Shown one piece after another: positions 1 through 8,736 of a stretch of DNA of 16,257 nucleotides. Location: the NCBI GenBank assembly GCA_963808455.1, contig CAWEHT010000054.1:1-16257 (forward strand), in the 5' to 3' direction. The stretch is from CAWEHT01 sp963808455 (GTDB lineage Bacteria; Chloroflexota; Anaerolineae; CG2-30-64-16). The first letter of the stretch is position 1, and each line of letters begins with the position of its first letter. Made by a program: the position numbers and the translations under genes. Below the pieces are notes generated by a model. It did not search any database, was not told the origin of the DNA, and saw nothing but the letters and a program-made list of their open reading frames with translations.

Positions 1-1490
1 TTACGTTTTTCGATCGCAGCGCGCTCTCTGGCGTCCAGTGGGACGATCCCGTTGGGCGTTTCCACCTGGGTGCACACGTCGAGGACGCCTTCGAGCGCGC
101 CTTTGGTGATCATCATCACCCCGGACAAGGGACGAAGGATGGCGGACGAGGTCGCGTAGCCGTCGACCGCCGTTTGCCCTCCTGCCTCCATCGTAAGTCG
201 TGGGGAAGTCGCACCGTCGTCGGCCGCCGGGCAGACCCTGTCTTGCGCCTCGCATACCACAACAGTCAGCCGTTTGCGCACGAAGTCGTAAGGGATCTCG
301 TCGATTTTCTGGACGGCGGAAATGTCCAGGCCGGCCGTGGCGCTGATGGCGTCGTCCAGCGGGTCTGCCATGCCGGTCTGTAGGCGGGCGTTCAGGTAGG
401 CATCGCGCAGGACCTTTGGAGATTTCTGACCCTGCCGGGTCCACCGCGCTGTCCAGCTTCACCACGCCGACCGTGAGGGTGCCGGTCTTGTCGGTGCAGA
501 GGACGTCCATGCTGCCGAAGTTCTCGATGGCCGACAGGCGGCGGACGATCACGCCGGCTTTGGCCATGGCCAGCGAGCCGCGCGACAGGTTGATGTTGAT
601 GATCGCGGGCAGCAACTGCGGCGTGAGGCCGACCGCCAGGGCCAGCGAGAAGAGCAGGGAATCCAGCACCGGCTTGTGGAAGCAATATTGACTACCAGGA
701 CCGCGAAGACCAGGATCAGGGTCACTTCGCTGAGCAGGTAGCCCAGCCGGCGGATGCCGTGCTCGAATTCGGTTTCGGGTGGCCGCAGATTGAGGCGGCC
801 TGCGATCTGGCCAAAGGCCGTGCGCGGGCCGGTTTCCACAATGGCGACGCGGGCGGTGCCGCTGCGTGTGCTCGTGCCCATGCAGACGCAGTTCGTGCGC
901 CCGGCCAGGCTGGCGCCGGCCAGCACGACGCCCGGCCGCTTCTCCACCGGGAAGGACTCGCCGGTCAGGACGGCTTCGCTGGCGAAGAAGTCCTTGGCGT
1001 CCAGCAAGAATCCCGTCGGCGGGGATCAGGCTGCCGGCCGAGAGCAGCACGATATCGCCCGGCACGACGCCCGAGGCCGGGATCGTCGTAGGCTGGCCGT
1101 CGCGCAGCACGGTCGCCTTGACAGTCAGACGCTCGCGCAGCTTCTCCGCGGCGTTGCCCGAGCTGTATTCCTCGACCGTGCTCAAGACGGCGCTGCCGAC
1201 GATGATGACCGCGATGATGATTGCGTCGGGCCAGTCCTGCAAGAAGCCGGAGATGACGGCGGCGACCAGCAAGATAATGATGATCGGGCTGTTGAACTGG
1301 CGGATGAAGACGCCCAAGAGGGTTAGCGGGCGGCTGGTGCTCAGCGCATTGGGGCCCGTTTGCGCCAACCTTGCGGCCGCCTCGGCGCTGCTCAGGCCCT
1401 TCCGGGCTGCTGTGTAGCGCGGCCAGCACGTCGGCCGCGGGCTTGCTCCAATAGGCGTTGAGATCGATCGGGAGGTGGCTGGTCCGGCAT
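1..1490 (-). pseudogene. mgtA: MgtA-type Mg2+-importing P-type ATPase, frameshifted, 3' end beyond window
   Basis: P-type ATPases of the P3B (MgtA/MgtB) class use ATP hydrolysis to bring Mg2+ through the inner membrane. Seen here in order: an N-terminal cytoplasmic region, hydrophobic helices at about 1320-1200, the actuator loop with TGES (954-965), a further membrane region, the family signature GLTPQLLPAI, and the phosphorylation motif DKTGTLT with the catalytic Asp at 490-492. KGALEGVLDVC in the nucleotide-binding domain follows. I chose ATG at 1490 because AGGAGG lies just upstream. The reading must change frame near 1480, 1398, 1005, 677 and 415; four changes look like one extra base and one (677) like one missing base. 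The hinge and last transmembrane domain lie left of position 1. A stop at 1-3 is in the wrong frame and is not the gene end. The family call is firm; whether the gene is truly broken or only mis-sequenced is open. Confidence 0.85.
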
Positions 1491-1494
1491 ACGT

Positions 1495-1500
1495 CCTCCT
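1495..1500 (-). promoter_or_regulatory. Shine-Dalgarno of the Mg2+ ATPase gene
   Basis: A perfect AGGAGG sits 4 nt upstream of the ATG at 1490. It decides the start: a longer in-frame extension exists in another frame up to 1659 but would run across the promoter at 1558-1586. Confidence 0.75.
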
Positions 1501-1557
1501 TATTCCGGCGCGGGTTATGCGCATCGAGCCACGTGAGCGGGGGGGTTTGGCTCCATG

Positions 1558-1586
1558 AGTATAGCCTGGGGGTAGGCTGTAGTCAA
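1558..1586 (-). promoter_or_regulatory. sigma70-type promoter for the Mg2+ ATPase gene
   Basis: On the minus strand TTGACT (1586-1581) is followed by exactly 17 nt and then TATACT (1563-1558), five of six matches to each sigma70 consensus box. Transcription would begin near 1551, giving a leader of about 60 nt before the ATG at 1490. That is too short for a typical Mg2+ riboswitch leader. It is the best promoter seen in the window. Confidence 0.7.
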
Positions 1587-1935
1587 TGTAGGGATACCGG
1601 TGTGCGCTAATGAAAGCAAGGTCCGTTGGGAAATGATAGGGATTCCTATGTGCTTCCATCGCTTAGGTCAGAGTTACCACCAGGCCGAAGCTACGAAAGG
1701 CTGGCCCATGCGGAGCGCCGGGCCGGCGCTCCGCCATCGTCTCGTAATTCCATGCGTGCTCTTAGCGGCTTACCTGGCGGCCAGACATAGTGCCCACACC
1801 ACCGCGGGCGCTCAGACCTGCAGCGCCCTTTCCAATACATGCTCCCAATCCGGCAAGATGTCCGTCGCATACGATTCGCCGGCCAGCCCAAAGAGCAGAA
1901 ATTGGCTCTCCACCTTCCTTCCTACCTCTCCTTAC
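1587..1935. other. non-coding spacer between chemoreceptor and ATPase genes
   Basis: No convincing gene is visible on either strand; open frames here lack domain character. It holds a small dyad ATAGG-gatt-CCTAT at 1636-1649, about 85 bp upstream of the predicted ATPase transcription start and so possibly an operator, and the strong hairpin at 1710-1734. The rest looks featureless, with a pyrimidine-rich stretch near 1908-1935. Confidence 0.5.
1710..1734. terminator. 12-bp perfect inverted repeat, candidate terminator
   Basis: The arms GCGGAGCGCCGG (1710-1721) and CCGGCGCTCCGC (1723-1734) are perfectly complementary around a single central base. As RNA this would be a very stable hairpin about 200-260 nt past the end of the chemoreceptor gene, so it may stop that transcript before the ATPase promoter. 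There is no clear U-tract on either side, so a dispersed REP-like palindrome is an alternative. Confidence 0.45.
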
Positions 1936-4143
1936 TCACTGGACGCTCGCCTGGGACAACCCGAGCTTTCCTACTTGCCATGGTAGGCCGGTTGGTGGCC
2001 GTTGTGGGCGACGATCACCTTCGCCGGCTGGGCCTGAGGCACGACCAGGCGTGGCTGCCCCGCCGCGCACATACGCGGTCTTGGGTTGTGGCTGAGATGG
2101 CGCCGGTGGCACGAGGCCGGTGCCGGTGTCTCTCTGCTCGTTCAGCCGGAAGCTGGCGACCGCTTGCTTCAGTCCTTCGGCCAGCGAGGACAGCTCTTCG
2201 GCCGAGGCCGCCACCTCCTCCACCTGAGCCGACAGTTCTTCCGTCGTCGCCGACACTTCCTGGACGGAAGCCGAGTTCTCCTCCGACACCGCGGCCACGC
2301 TTTCCATAGCCTGCGCCACGTCGCCGATCGAGGCCGTCATCTCCCGCGTGGCCGCCAGGTTCTTGTCGCCCACGCTTGACACCAGCCGCAGCGCTTCTGC
2401 CACCTGCGCGGCCAATTCCTGCACCTTCGCCGCGGCAGCCTGGATGTTGGCCGTCAACTGGCTGTTCTGTTGCGCTGCCGATAGGATCTCTTGTAGCACC
2501 TGTCCCGCCCCACGCGCCTCTTCGACCCCCCGCGCCACGTTGGCCGCGCCTTCCTCGGTCGCCCGCACCGCCTCCGCGGTGCCCTTCTGCACCGATCGCA
2601 CGAGCTCCGCAATTTCCCGCGAGGAGGCCCCGGCCTTCTCGGCCAGCTTGCGCACCTCGTCGGCCACCACCGCGAAGCCCCGTCCCTGCTCCCCGGCCCG
2701 CGCGGCCTCGATGGCCGCATTCAGCGCCAGCAGGTTGGTTTGATCGGCGATGCCCTGGATCGTGCTCACGATCTTGCCGATCTCTTCGGAGCGCTGGCCC
2801 ATCTCCCGCACCCGCTGCGCCACCTGGGCCGCGCTCTCGTTGATAGCTTCCATGCTCTGGACGGTGCTCTGCACCGTGGCAGCGCTGGTCCGGGCGGCTT
2901 TAGCGACCTGGTCGGCCGTCGCCGCCGTGATTTCCGTGGCCTGGCCGGCCTCTCCGAGTTTGCCTTGCAGCCGCCCCACCGCCTGGTTGGCCTCGCACAC
3001 CGAATTGGCCTGCGCCTCGGCGCCGCGGGCGATCTCCTCGACCCGGCGGGCGATGTCATCCATCGACGAGGTGACGGCAGTGGCGCTGCCGGCCTGGTTG
3101 ACGGTGCCCTGGGCCACCTGCTCAATGGTGGTCGTCACCTGGCCGGTGGCGGAGCCCGATTGCTCCGCTGCGGAAGCGAGTTGCTCGCTGGCGCTCGCGA
3201 CTTGAGCCGCGCTCTCCGCGATCTGGCCGATCAGTTCCCGCAGCTTCTGGGCCATTTCGGCAAAGGCGTTGCCAAGTTCATCCTTGGCGCTCTTTGGCTC
3301 CACGTGGATGGCCAGGTTGCCCGCCGCGATTTGGCGAGCCACGTCCGCCGCGTCCTGCACATACCCGATCATGCGCGTGAAACCGCGCCCCAGTTCGCCG
3401 AACTCATCCTGGCGGCCTCTAATCACATCTTTCCGGTCCTCGCTCATGTCCCGGTTAAGATCACCCACTGCCATCCCGGCGAAAACCTCTACAAGGACGG
3501 CGGCGACGCTCCCGAGATTGCGACTGAGAAACTCCGCGGCGCCGACGCCAAGCAGCATGGCGAGGACCAGGGCTCCGACAATCAGGTTGCGGGATTGCGC
3601 AAAGAGGGCGGAGCTCCCGTCGAATGTCTGCTTTGCCTGCTTGTCCGCGATGGCGACAAGAGCGCTCAGGCCGTCATCGACAGCCTGAGACTTGGCCTGC
3701 AAGTCTGTCAGTACCTCGAAGGCCTTGCCGCCTTCGCTGCCCTGGGCGAGGGCAACCTCGCCGTCAACCGCTGTCTTGTAGGTCTCATATTCGGCCATTA
3801 CCTTGGTGAATCCATCGCGCTCATCTTGGGTCTGGATAAGCTTCTCGAACGCGGCCATGTTGGCGCGAAGTTTCCCATCGGACTGCTCCACGTCCGCAAC
3901 TGCGGCTCGAATGTCGGCAGGGTCCTTCGCCAGGATGGCCTGGCGGACGTCCCGGTCGATGTAGACCAGGTTGACGTTCGTCTCCTCGGCGATGTTGATG
4001 GACTGGGTGTTGTACATGTAGAGGACGCGGAGCCTGTTGTTGATGTTGTTCGCCGCCGTATAGCCCACCACCCCGATGGCGACCAGCAGCAGCAGAAACA
4101 CGCCGAACCCGGCAAATAGCTTGGCTCGAATGTTGAGTTTCAT
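1936..4143 (-). CDS. methyl-accepting chemotaxis protein with tandem HAMP domains
   Basis: A chemoreceptor that senses a ligand and controls CheA through CheW. Seen in the 735-residue reading: first membrane helix at about 11-31, a four-helix-bundle type sensor region 33-185, second helix 186-206, two HAMP segments (about 206-262 and 263-315), then a long coiled-coil signalling domain. Its hairpin tip at about 462-500 carries the conserved AIEAARAGEQGRGFAVVADE. AGGGG lies 7 nt upstream of the ATG. The C-terminal tail is Pro/Gln-rich with no CheR/CheB tether pentapeptide. Near 2060, at a GGGG run, the frame may slip: the neighbouring frame gives a more natural tail ending AHNGHQPAYHGK with a stop at 1971-1973, against the continuous reading to 1936. 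It is separated by 145 bp from the upstream regulator gene and has no che genes beside it. Confidence 0.93.
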   Translation of the reverse strand: MKLNIRAKLFAGFGVFLLLLVAIGVVGYTAANNINNRLRVLYMYNTQSINIAEETNVNLVYIDRDVRQAILAKDPADIRAAVADVEQSDGKLRANMAAFEKLIQTQDERDGFTKVMAEYETYKTAVDGEVALAQGSEGGKAFEVLTDLQAKSQAVDDGLSALVAIADKQAKQTFDGSSALFAQSRNLIVGALVLAMLLGVGAAEFLSRNLGSVAAVLVEVFAGMAVGDLNRDMSEDRKDVIRGRQDEFGELGRGFTRMIGYVQDAADVARQIAAGNLAIHVEPKSAKDELGNAFAEMAQKLRELIGQIAESAAQVASASEQLASAAEQSGSATGQVTTTIEQVAQGTVNQAGSATAVTSSMDDIARRVEEIARGAEAQANSVCEANQAVGRLQGKLGEAGQATEITAATADQVAKAARTSAATVQSTVQSMEAINESAAQVAQRVREMGQRSEEIGKIVSTIQGIADQTNLLALNAAIEAARAGEQGRGFAVVADEVRKLAEKAGASSREIAELVRSVQKGTAEAVRATEEGAANVARGVEEARGAGQVLQEILSAAQQNSQLTANIQAAAAKVQELAAQVAEALRLVSSVGDKNLAATREMTASIGDVAQAMESVAAVSEENSASVQEVSATTEELSAQVEEVAASAEELSSLAEGLKQAVASFRLNEQRDTGTGLVPPAPSQPQPKTAYVRGGAATPGRASGPAGEGDRRPQRPPTGLPWQVGKLGLSQASVQ

Positions 4144-4246
4144 GACTTTTCCCCTTTCTGTTTGTTCTATTCAATATCTCGGCACGATTGTGGGGGTTCT
4201 CGTGTCAACAGAGGGAGCGTTTCTTGTAGGAAAATGGGGGGGCGGT

Positions 4247-4265
4247 TGTAGGTGTTTGTCCTACA
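4247..4265. repeat. small hairpin in the regulator-chemoreceptor gap
   Basis: TGTAGG (4247-4252) pairs with CCTACA (4260-4265) across a 7-nt loop. It lies 24 nt past the stop of the response regulator gene on the minus strand and could be a weak terminator or an operator for the chemoreceptor. There is no U-tract after it, so the role is uncertain. Confidence 0.3.
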
Positions 4266-4288
4266 CACCTTGGGACAAGCAGTTTGCG

Positions 4289-4933
4289 CTACTGGTCACA
4301 GAGTCCGTGGCGCACGGCATAGGCGATCAACTCCGCATTTGTCCTGCAGTTCATCTTCCGCAATAGGCGATGCCGGTACGTGCTGACGGTCTTGACACTC
4401 AGGGAAAACTGTTGGGCAATCTCGCCCACCGTCTGGCCCGATGCCAGCATGCGCAGCACCGCATACTCGCGATCGGAAAGCTTGTCGTGCACGGCGTGCT
4501 CGTCATGGTCGCCCAGGCGCGTTGCCAGGATCTCGGCCAGGGCCGGGCTGACGTACTTCCTCCCGGATGTCACCGTCCTGATCGCGCCGACGAGCTCAGA
4601 CGGGATGCTGCACTTCGTTACGTAGCCGGCCGCGCCCGCACGCAGCGCTCGTACCCCGTACTGGTCTTCGGGATGTACGCTGAGGACGAGCACCGGCGGC
4701 CGAGGTCTACCCTTGCACAAATCCTGTAACGCATCCAGCCCACCCCTTCCCGGCATACTGATGTCCATCACGATGACGTCACAATCCCGCGTCGCGGCCA
4801 GCGCGAGCAGCTCCTCGGCGCTCTCAGCTTCTCCTACAACCGCCATGTCGCCCTCGCCCTTGAAAAGCGTCTTCAGGCCCACACGGATGACGGGATGATC
4901 GTCCGCGATCAGCACGCGAATCATAAGTGCCAT
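4289..4933 (-). CDS. NarL/FixJ-family response regulator
   Basis: A two-domain transcription regulator of 214 residues, the usual family length. The receiver domain (about 5-125) has the acidic pair D11/D12, phospho-acceptor D57 in VIVMDISMPG, and conserved K107. The LuxR-type helix-turn-helix (about 150-212) includes LSDREYAVLRMLASGQT and the recognition region SVKTVSTYRHRLLRK. The frame is intact. The start may be ATG 4933 or ATG 4924 (MIRVLIADDHP); neither has a strong Shine-Dalgarno. It begins 29 nt after the stop of the receiver-first histidine kinase, so that kinase is its likely phosphodonor in a shared transcript. Family membership is certain; the target genes are unknown. Confidence 0.94.
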   Translation of the reverse strand: MALMIRVLIADDHPVIRVGLKTLFKGEGDMAVVGEAESAEELLALAATRDCDVIVMDISMPGRGGLDALQDLCKGRPRPPVLVLSVHPEDQYGVRALRAGAAGYVTKCSIPSELVGAIRTVTSGRKYVSPALAEILATRLGDHDEHAVHDKLSDREYAVLRMLASGQTVGEIAQQFSLSVKTVSTYRHRLLRKMNCRTNAELIAYAVRHGLCDQ

Positions 4934-4962
4934 TCCATGAGAATCCGCCGATGGTCACCCCA

Positions 4963-6178
4963 TCATTGCAGCAGCGCGGGCAACCAGACGGTGAACGTGC
5001 TGCCTTGCCCGGCTGTGCTGTGGACGGCGATGCGCCCGCCATGCTGTTCGACGATCTGTCGGGCAATGGTCAGCCCCAACCCTGTCCCCGGCACGCGGCT
5101 CCGGAGCGCCGCTTCGCCGCGGTAATAGCGCTCGAAGATCCGCGGCAGCTCTTCCGGCGTGATGCCGGGTCCCGTATCGCTGACCTCGAGCGCAACGCCG
5201 GTCTGGCCGTCCTGTTGCCTCAGCTCGCCCTGCATGCGGATCGCGCCGCCCACGGGGGTGTAGTTCATAGCGTTGACCAGCAGGTTGCTCAGGACTTCCC
5301 TCAGCATACCGACATCCGCCATGACGGGTGGTAGGTTGAGGGTGAGGCAAGCTTCCAGGTTGAGGCCCCGTTGCCGCACGGATTCTTTGCGGTCGTTGGC
5401 CAGCTCCGCCAACACGTGGCCCGCATCGACGGGCTGAAGGACGGGGCTTGCATGCCCCATCTCGAGGCGCGGCTAGCTTGAGGATGTCCTCGATCAGGTT
5501 CTCCATGTACAACACTTCGCGCTGAAGTGTGGCCATGTAAAGCGCACGCTTGTCTGGCTTGCCGGATTCGAGAAGGTCAAGGTACAACTTGATGTTGCTC
5601 AAAGGAGCCCGCAGTTCATGCGAAACCGTGAAGATGACCTCGCCCTTGAGGCGGTGTAGCTGCGTGACCCTCGCCGCAGCCGCCTCGAGGGAGGCATTGG
5701 CCGCATCGATGCGAGTTTGCAGCTCGTCGATAAGATGCCTGCACTGCTCTTCGCTCCTGCGCAGCGCATCGGCCTGCTCGCGCGCGGCGGATTCTGCCTC
5801 AGCTTTCTCGCGGCTCAGACGTCTGGCCTCCAGAGCTTGCCTGACGGCGCGCGCCAAGTCGCCCAGCCGGTCTTTAAGCAGGACATCCGCGGCCCCCATT
5901 TGCAGACATGCCACAGCTTCTTCAGCGCTGAGCGCGCCGCTGAGGACGATGAACGGGATGTCGAGCTCCCGTTGGTTCAGCAGCCGGAGGGCGCGGGGCG
6001 GGTCGAGCCCGGGCAAATGGTAATCGGCCAGCACAATATCCGGCGCCCTGCCCAGCCCGGCCAGGTACTCCGTTTCCGTTTGTGCCCTTTCCCAATCCGG
6101 TTCGAGCCCACTCCTCCTCAGTTCCAAGGCGGCCAGCTCGGCCTCGCTGGCGCTATCTTCAAGGATCAGAACACGCAT
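4963..6178 (-). CDS. receiver-first histidine kinase (REC-HisKA-HATPase), one frameshift
   Basis: A soluble kinase with an N-terminal receiver domain, so it can accept a phosphate as well as phosphorylate a partner. Counting from ATG 6178: D52 in IVLADYHLPG is the receiver acceptor, with E7/D8 and K102; a coiled coil spans about 120-180; H187 lies in the H-box TVSHELRAPLSNIK. After the break near 5473 the ATPase domain shows the N-box NLLVNAMNYTP, DTGPGI and GTGLGL. The break fits one extra G in a GCCGCGCC context; removing it gives ILKLARLEMGHASP. I prefer ATG 6178 to TTG 6190 because GGGGGA precedes it. It starts 23 nt after the hybrid kinase stop and ends 29 nt before the NarL-type regulator, which points to one operon. 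Confidence 0.87.
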
Positions 6179-6201
6179 CAAATCCCCCAAACAACTCGGA
6201 A

Positions 6202-8736
6202 TTAACTCTGGACCTCGCGCTGACCGGCGGCGAGGTGCAGGCGGAGCGCCGCGGCCAGGTCGTCCATGCGGTAGGGCTTCTGGAGAAAGCCGGTCAGCGC
6301 CTTTCCGGCAAAGCGTTCCGAAACCTCACTCTCGTCATAACCAGAAGACAAGATGATGGGCACGTGAGGATCCAACGCCCGCAGCTGCCGGAACGTCTCC
6401 TCCCCACTCATGCCGGGCATCGACAGGTCCAGCAACACGAGCCGGATCTCGGCCTGGTGCTCGCGGTAAAGGGCCAGGCCCGTCGTACCATCGGGCGCGG
6501 CCAGCAGGCGCACCCCTTCCATCTCGAGGAAGTCGGTCACCGCTTCGCGCACCGGCTCTTCATCATCGATCAGCAGGATCAGCCCGGCGGTGGGTCTGGC
6601 AGGGGTTGCGGCCGGCGGAGCAACGGTTGTCCGGACGGGCCGGGCTTCTTCCTGCGCCATGGCGGGAAAGGCAAGGCGGAACGTCGTGCCTGCCCCCGGT
6701 GCGCTCTCGACGCGCAGCCCCCCGTGATGCCCACTCACGATACCCAACACCGCGGCCAGCCCCAGCCCTCGGCCAGTGAACTTGGTGGTGAAGAAGGGGT
6801 CGAAGATGCAGGCCAGCGTGTCGCCGTCCATCCCGCAGCCGTCATCGGATACCTGCAGCACTACATAGCGTCCCTCCGGGAGGGGCTCGCCGGCCTGGTG
6901 CCAGACGTGCCGGCAGGTGGGCGTCACATCGTTTACGCAAGTGCGAACGGTAACGGTGCCGGGGCGGGAGCCGATGGCCTCGGCCGCGTTGATGATCAGG
7001 TTCATCAGCACCTGCTGCATCTGCCCGGCGTCGGCCCGGATCAAAGGCAGCTCGGCAGCCAGCTCCGTGGCCAGCCGGACATGCTTCGGCACCGCCACCT
7101 CGAGCAGGCGCAGGTTCTCCTCGATCAGCGCGTTCAGGCGCAACGGTTGCACGGCGAAGTGGCCCCTCCCGGAATAGGCCAGTAACTGCCGCGTGAGATC
7201 GGCGGCCCGCTGGGCGGCGCTGACGGCCTTTTCGATGGGCTCGCGCGCGGTGCTCTCCGGCGGCAGCTTGGCCAGCGCCAGCGCAGTCTGCCCGAGCATC
7301 GCCACCAGCAGATTGTTGAAGTCGTGCGCCACGCCCCCGGCCAGGACGCCGAGGCTCTCGGTCTTCTTGGCCAGCCGCAGCGCTTCTTCGGTTCGTTTGC
7401 GTTCGCTGATATCTATCAGTGTGCCCAGCAGGCGCAATGGGCGCCCGGCCTGGTCACGCGCCGCGAGATTGCCGCAGGCCAGGATCCATTTCCACTCGCC
7501 GCGCTCGGCCTTCCACCTATACTCTATACTGCGTTCATCACTCTCACCCGCAGCGACCTCGCGGATAAGGCGCTCAACGTGCGCTCGATCGTCCGGGTGC
7601 ACCAGCTTCAGCCAATCGGACACCGCGAATTCGCCGGTTTCGTATCCCAGGACAGGGGCATACCCCTCGCTGACGGTCGCCTTTCCGGTTTGCAGGTCCA
7701 GCTCGAAGATGCCCTGGTTGGATGCCGCCAACGCCATACGCAAGCGCTGCTCGCTGGCCTGCAAGGCTTCTTGAGCCTCATGTTGCGCCAGCACGATGGC
7801 CAGGCTGTCGCCCAATTGCTCCAGAAGCGTGATGAGTCTGGGGGTGAAACGGTCCTGGCGATGGTCGTTCAGTTGGAGCAGGCCGTAGGTGATGCCGCCC
7901 GCACGCAAGGGAATCAACGCTACGGACTCAAACCCTTCGCCGGTGCAACGGTTACGCGTGCGAATCCGACGATCGGCTTCCATCGACGAGGCGAGCAGCC
8001 GGGTCGTCGAGTTGGTCCAGAAGCTGCCATGCAGTGTAAAGAACGGTTGGGCGGGATCGAAGCGGCCGCAGAGAACATTTCCGCACAGGCACTCCAGCAC
8101 CGGATTGCCTGTGCGGTCCCGCTGCAATTGACCCGTGAGGTCGCGGGCGCACAGCGAGCTCTCCTTCTTTACGAATGCCGAAGGGAAACCGCTGGTTTCG
8201 AAGTACGGGTAGTCGTCGCCTTTGCGCAGTCGGACGGCGACAGCGTCGCAGCCGGACCAACGCTGCAACAGGTCCAGGACCTTGCGCAGCATGCCCTCAG
8301 GATCGTTCTTGGCGTTCAATAGGTGCAGGAGCTGCACCGTGATCTCTTTCTCTTCTTCCAGCTGCTTGCGCTCGGTGATATCGCGCGTCACAGACACCAT
8401 ACATGTCGTGCTGTCAACCAGCATGATGCTAGCCGACATCAAACAGGTCTTCAACCCTGCATCCTTGAGGCGGAACGAGGCTTCCAGGTTGACGACTTCC
8501 CCGTGCTCGCCGAGCCCCGCGAGCAAGCGGGCCCGGTCGGCTGCGTTGGCCCAGATGTCGAGTTCGGCCGCGGTCTTGCCACGCACGTCTGCGGCGGTGT
8601 ACCCGCTCAAGGCCGTGAAGCTGTCATTGACCTCGACGAAAAGGCCAGTCCGAGAGCCGATTGACTGTGACCGCGTCGGGTGAGCTATGGAAGACTCTGG
8701 CAAACTTCTCTTCGGACCGGCGCAGCGCCTCCTCAC
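6202..8736 (-). CDS. hybrid histidine kinase, main readable part (PAS-GAF-PAS-HisKA-HATPase-REC)
   Basis: This is the C-terminal two thirds of a large hybrid sensor kinase. In order: a PAS domain (from about 8650 to 8380, ending VTRDITERKQ), a GAF domain (about 8340-7790) with several cysteines (SLCARD, CLCGNVLCGRFD, RNRCTGEG), another PAS (about 7750-7390), the H-box GGVAHDFNNLL (His near 7325), an ATPase domain with NLIINAAEAIG and DDGCGMD, and a C-terminal receiver with phospho-acceptor Asp at 6427-6429 (LLDLSMPGMSG). No membrane segment is seen, so it is probably cytoplasmic. Bases 8652-8736 are open in this frame but read like noise; the real protein continues upstream in a neighbouring frame after one extra T near 8651. 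It is likely the first gene of an operon with the two downstream signalling genes. Confidence 0.9.
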   Translation of the reverse strand: MRRRCAGPKRSLPESSIAHPTRSQSIGSRTGLFVEVNDSFTALSGYTAADVRGKTAAELDIWANAADRARLLAGLGEHGEVVNLEASFRLKDAGLKTCLMSASIMLVDSTTCMVSVTRDITERKQLEEEKEITVQLLHLLNAKNDPEGMLRKVLDLLQRWSGCDAVAVRLRKGDDYPYFETSGFPSAFVKKESSLCARDLTGQLQRDRTGNPVLECLCGNVLCGRFDPAQPFFTLHGSFWTNSTTRLLASSMEADRRIRTRNRCTGEGFESVALIPLRAGGITYGLLQLNDHRQDRFTPRLITLLEQLGDSLAIVLAQHEAQEALQASEQRLRMALAASNQGIFELDLQTGKATVSEGYAPVLGYETGEFAVSDWLKLVHPDDRAHVERLIREVAAGESDERSIEYRWKAERGEWKWILACGNLAARDQAGRPLRLLGTLIDISERKRTEEALRLAKKTESLGVLAGGVAHDFNNLLVAMLGQTALALAKLPPESTAREPIEKAVSAAQRAADLTRQLLAYSGRGHFAVQPLRLNALIEENLRLLEVAVPKHVRLATELAAELPLIRADAGQMQQVLMNLIINAAEAIGSRPGTVTVRTCVNDVTPTCRHVWHQAGEPLPEGRYVVLQVSDDGCGMDGDTLACIFDPFFTTKFTGRGLGLAAVLGIVSGHHGGLRVESAPGAGTTFRLAFPAMAQEEARPVRTTVAPPAATPARPTAGLILLIDDEEPVREAVTDFLEMEGVRLLAAPDGTTGLALYREHQAEIRLVLLDLSMPGMSGEETFRQLRALDPHVPIILSSGYDESEVSERFAGKALTGFLQKPYRMDDLAAALRLHLAAGQREVQS

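Noticed and set aside
754..1417. Several long plus-strand open frames opposite the ATPase gene
   Set aside because: They are mirror frames of a GC-rich coding region; they are Arg/Ala/Pro-rich and contain no domain motifs, while the minus strand carries TGES and DKTGTLT.
2740..4119. A 459-residue plus-strand open frame opposite the chemoreceptor
   Set aside because: Its composition follows the complement of the receptor's heptad-rich coding sequence, with His/Asp/Leu/Gly excess and no recognisable family; the receptor on the other strand is unambiguous.
4203..4208. TTGACA on the minus strand upstream of the chemoreceptor as a -35 box
   Set aside because: No acceptable -10 box is found 16-18 bp downstream; the nearest AT-rich hexamer is about 26 bp away.
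6082..7185. A 367-residue plus-strand open frame opposite the hybrid kinase
   Set aside because: Antisense shadow of the receiver and ATPase domains; no motif supports it.
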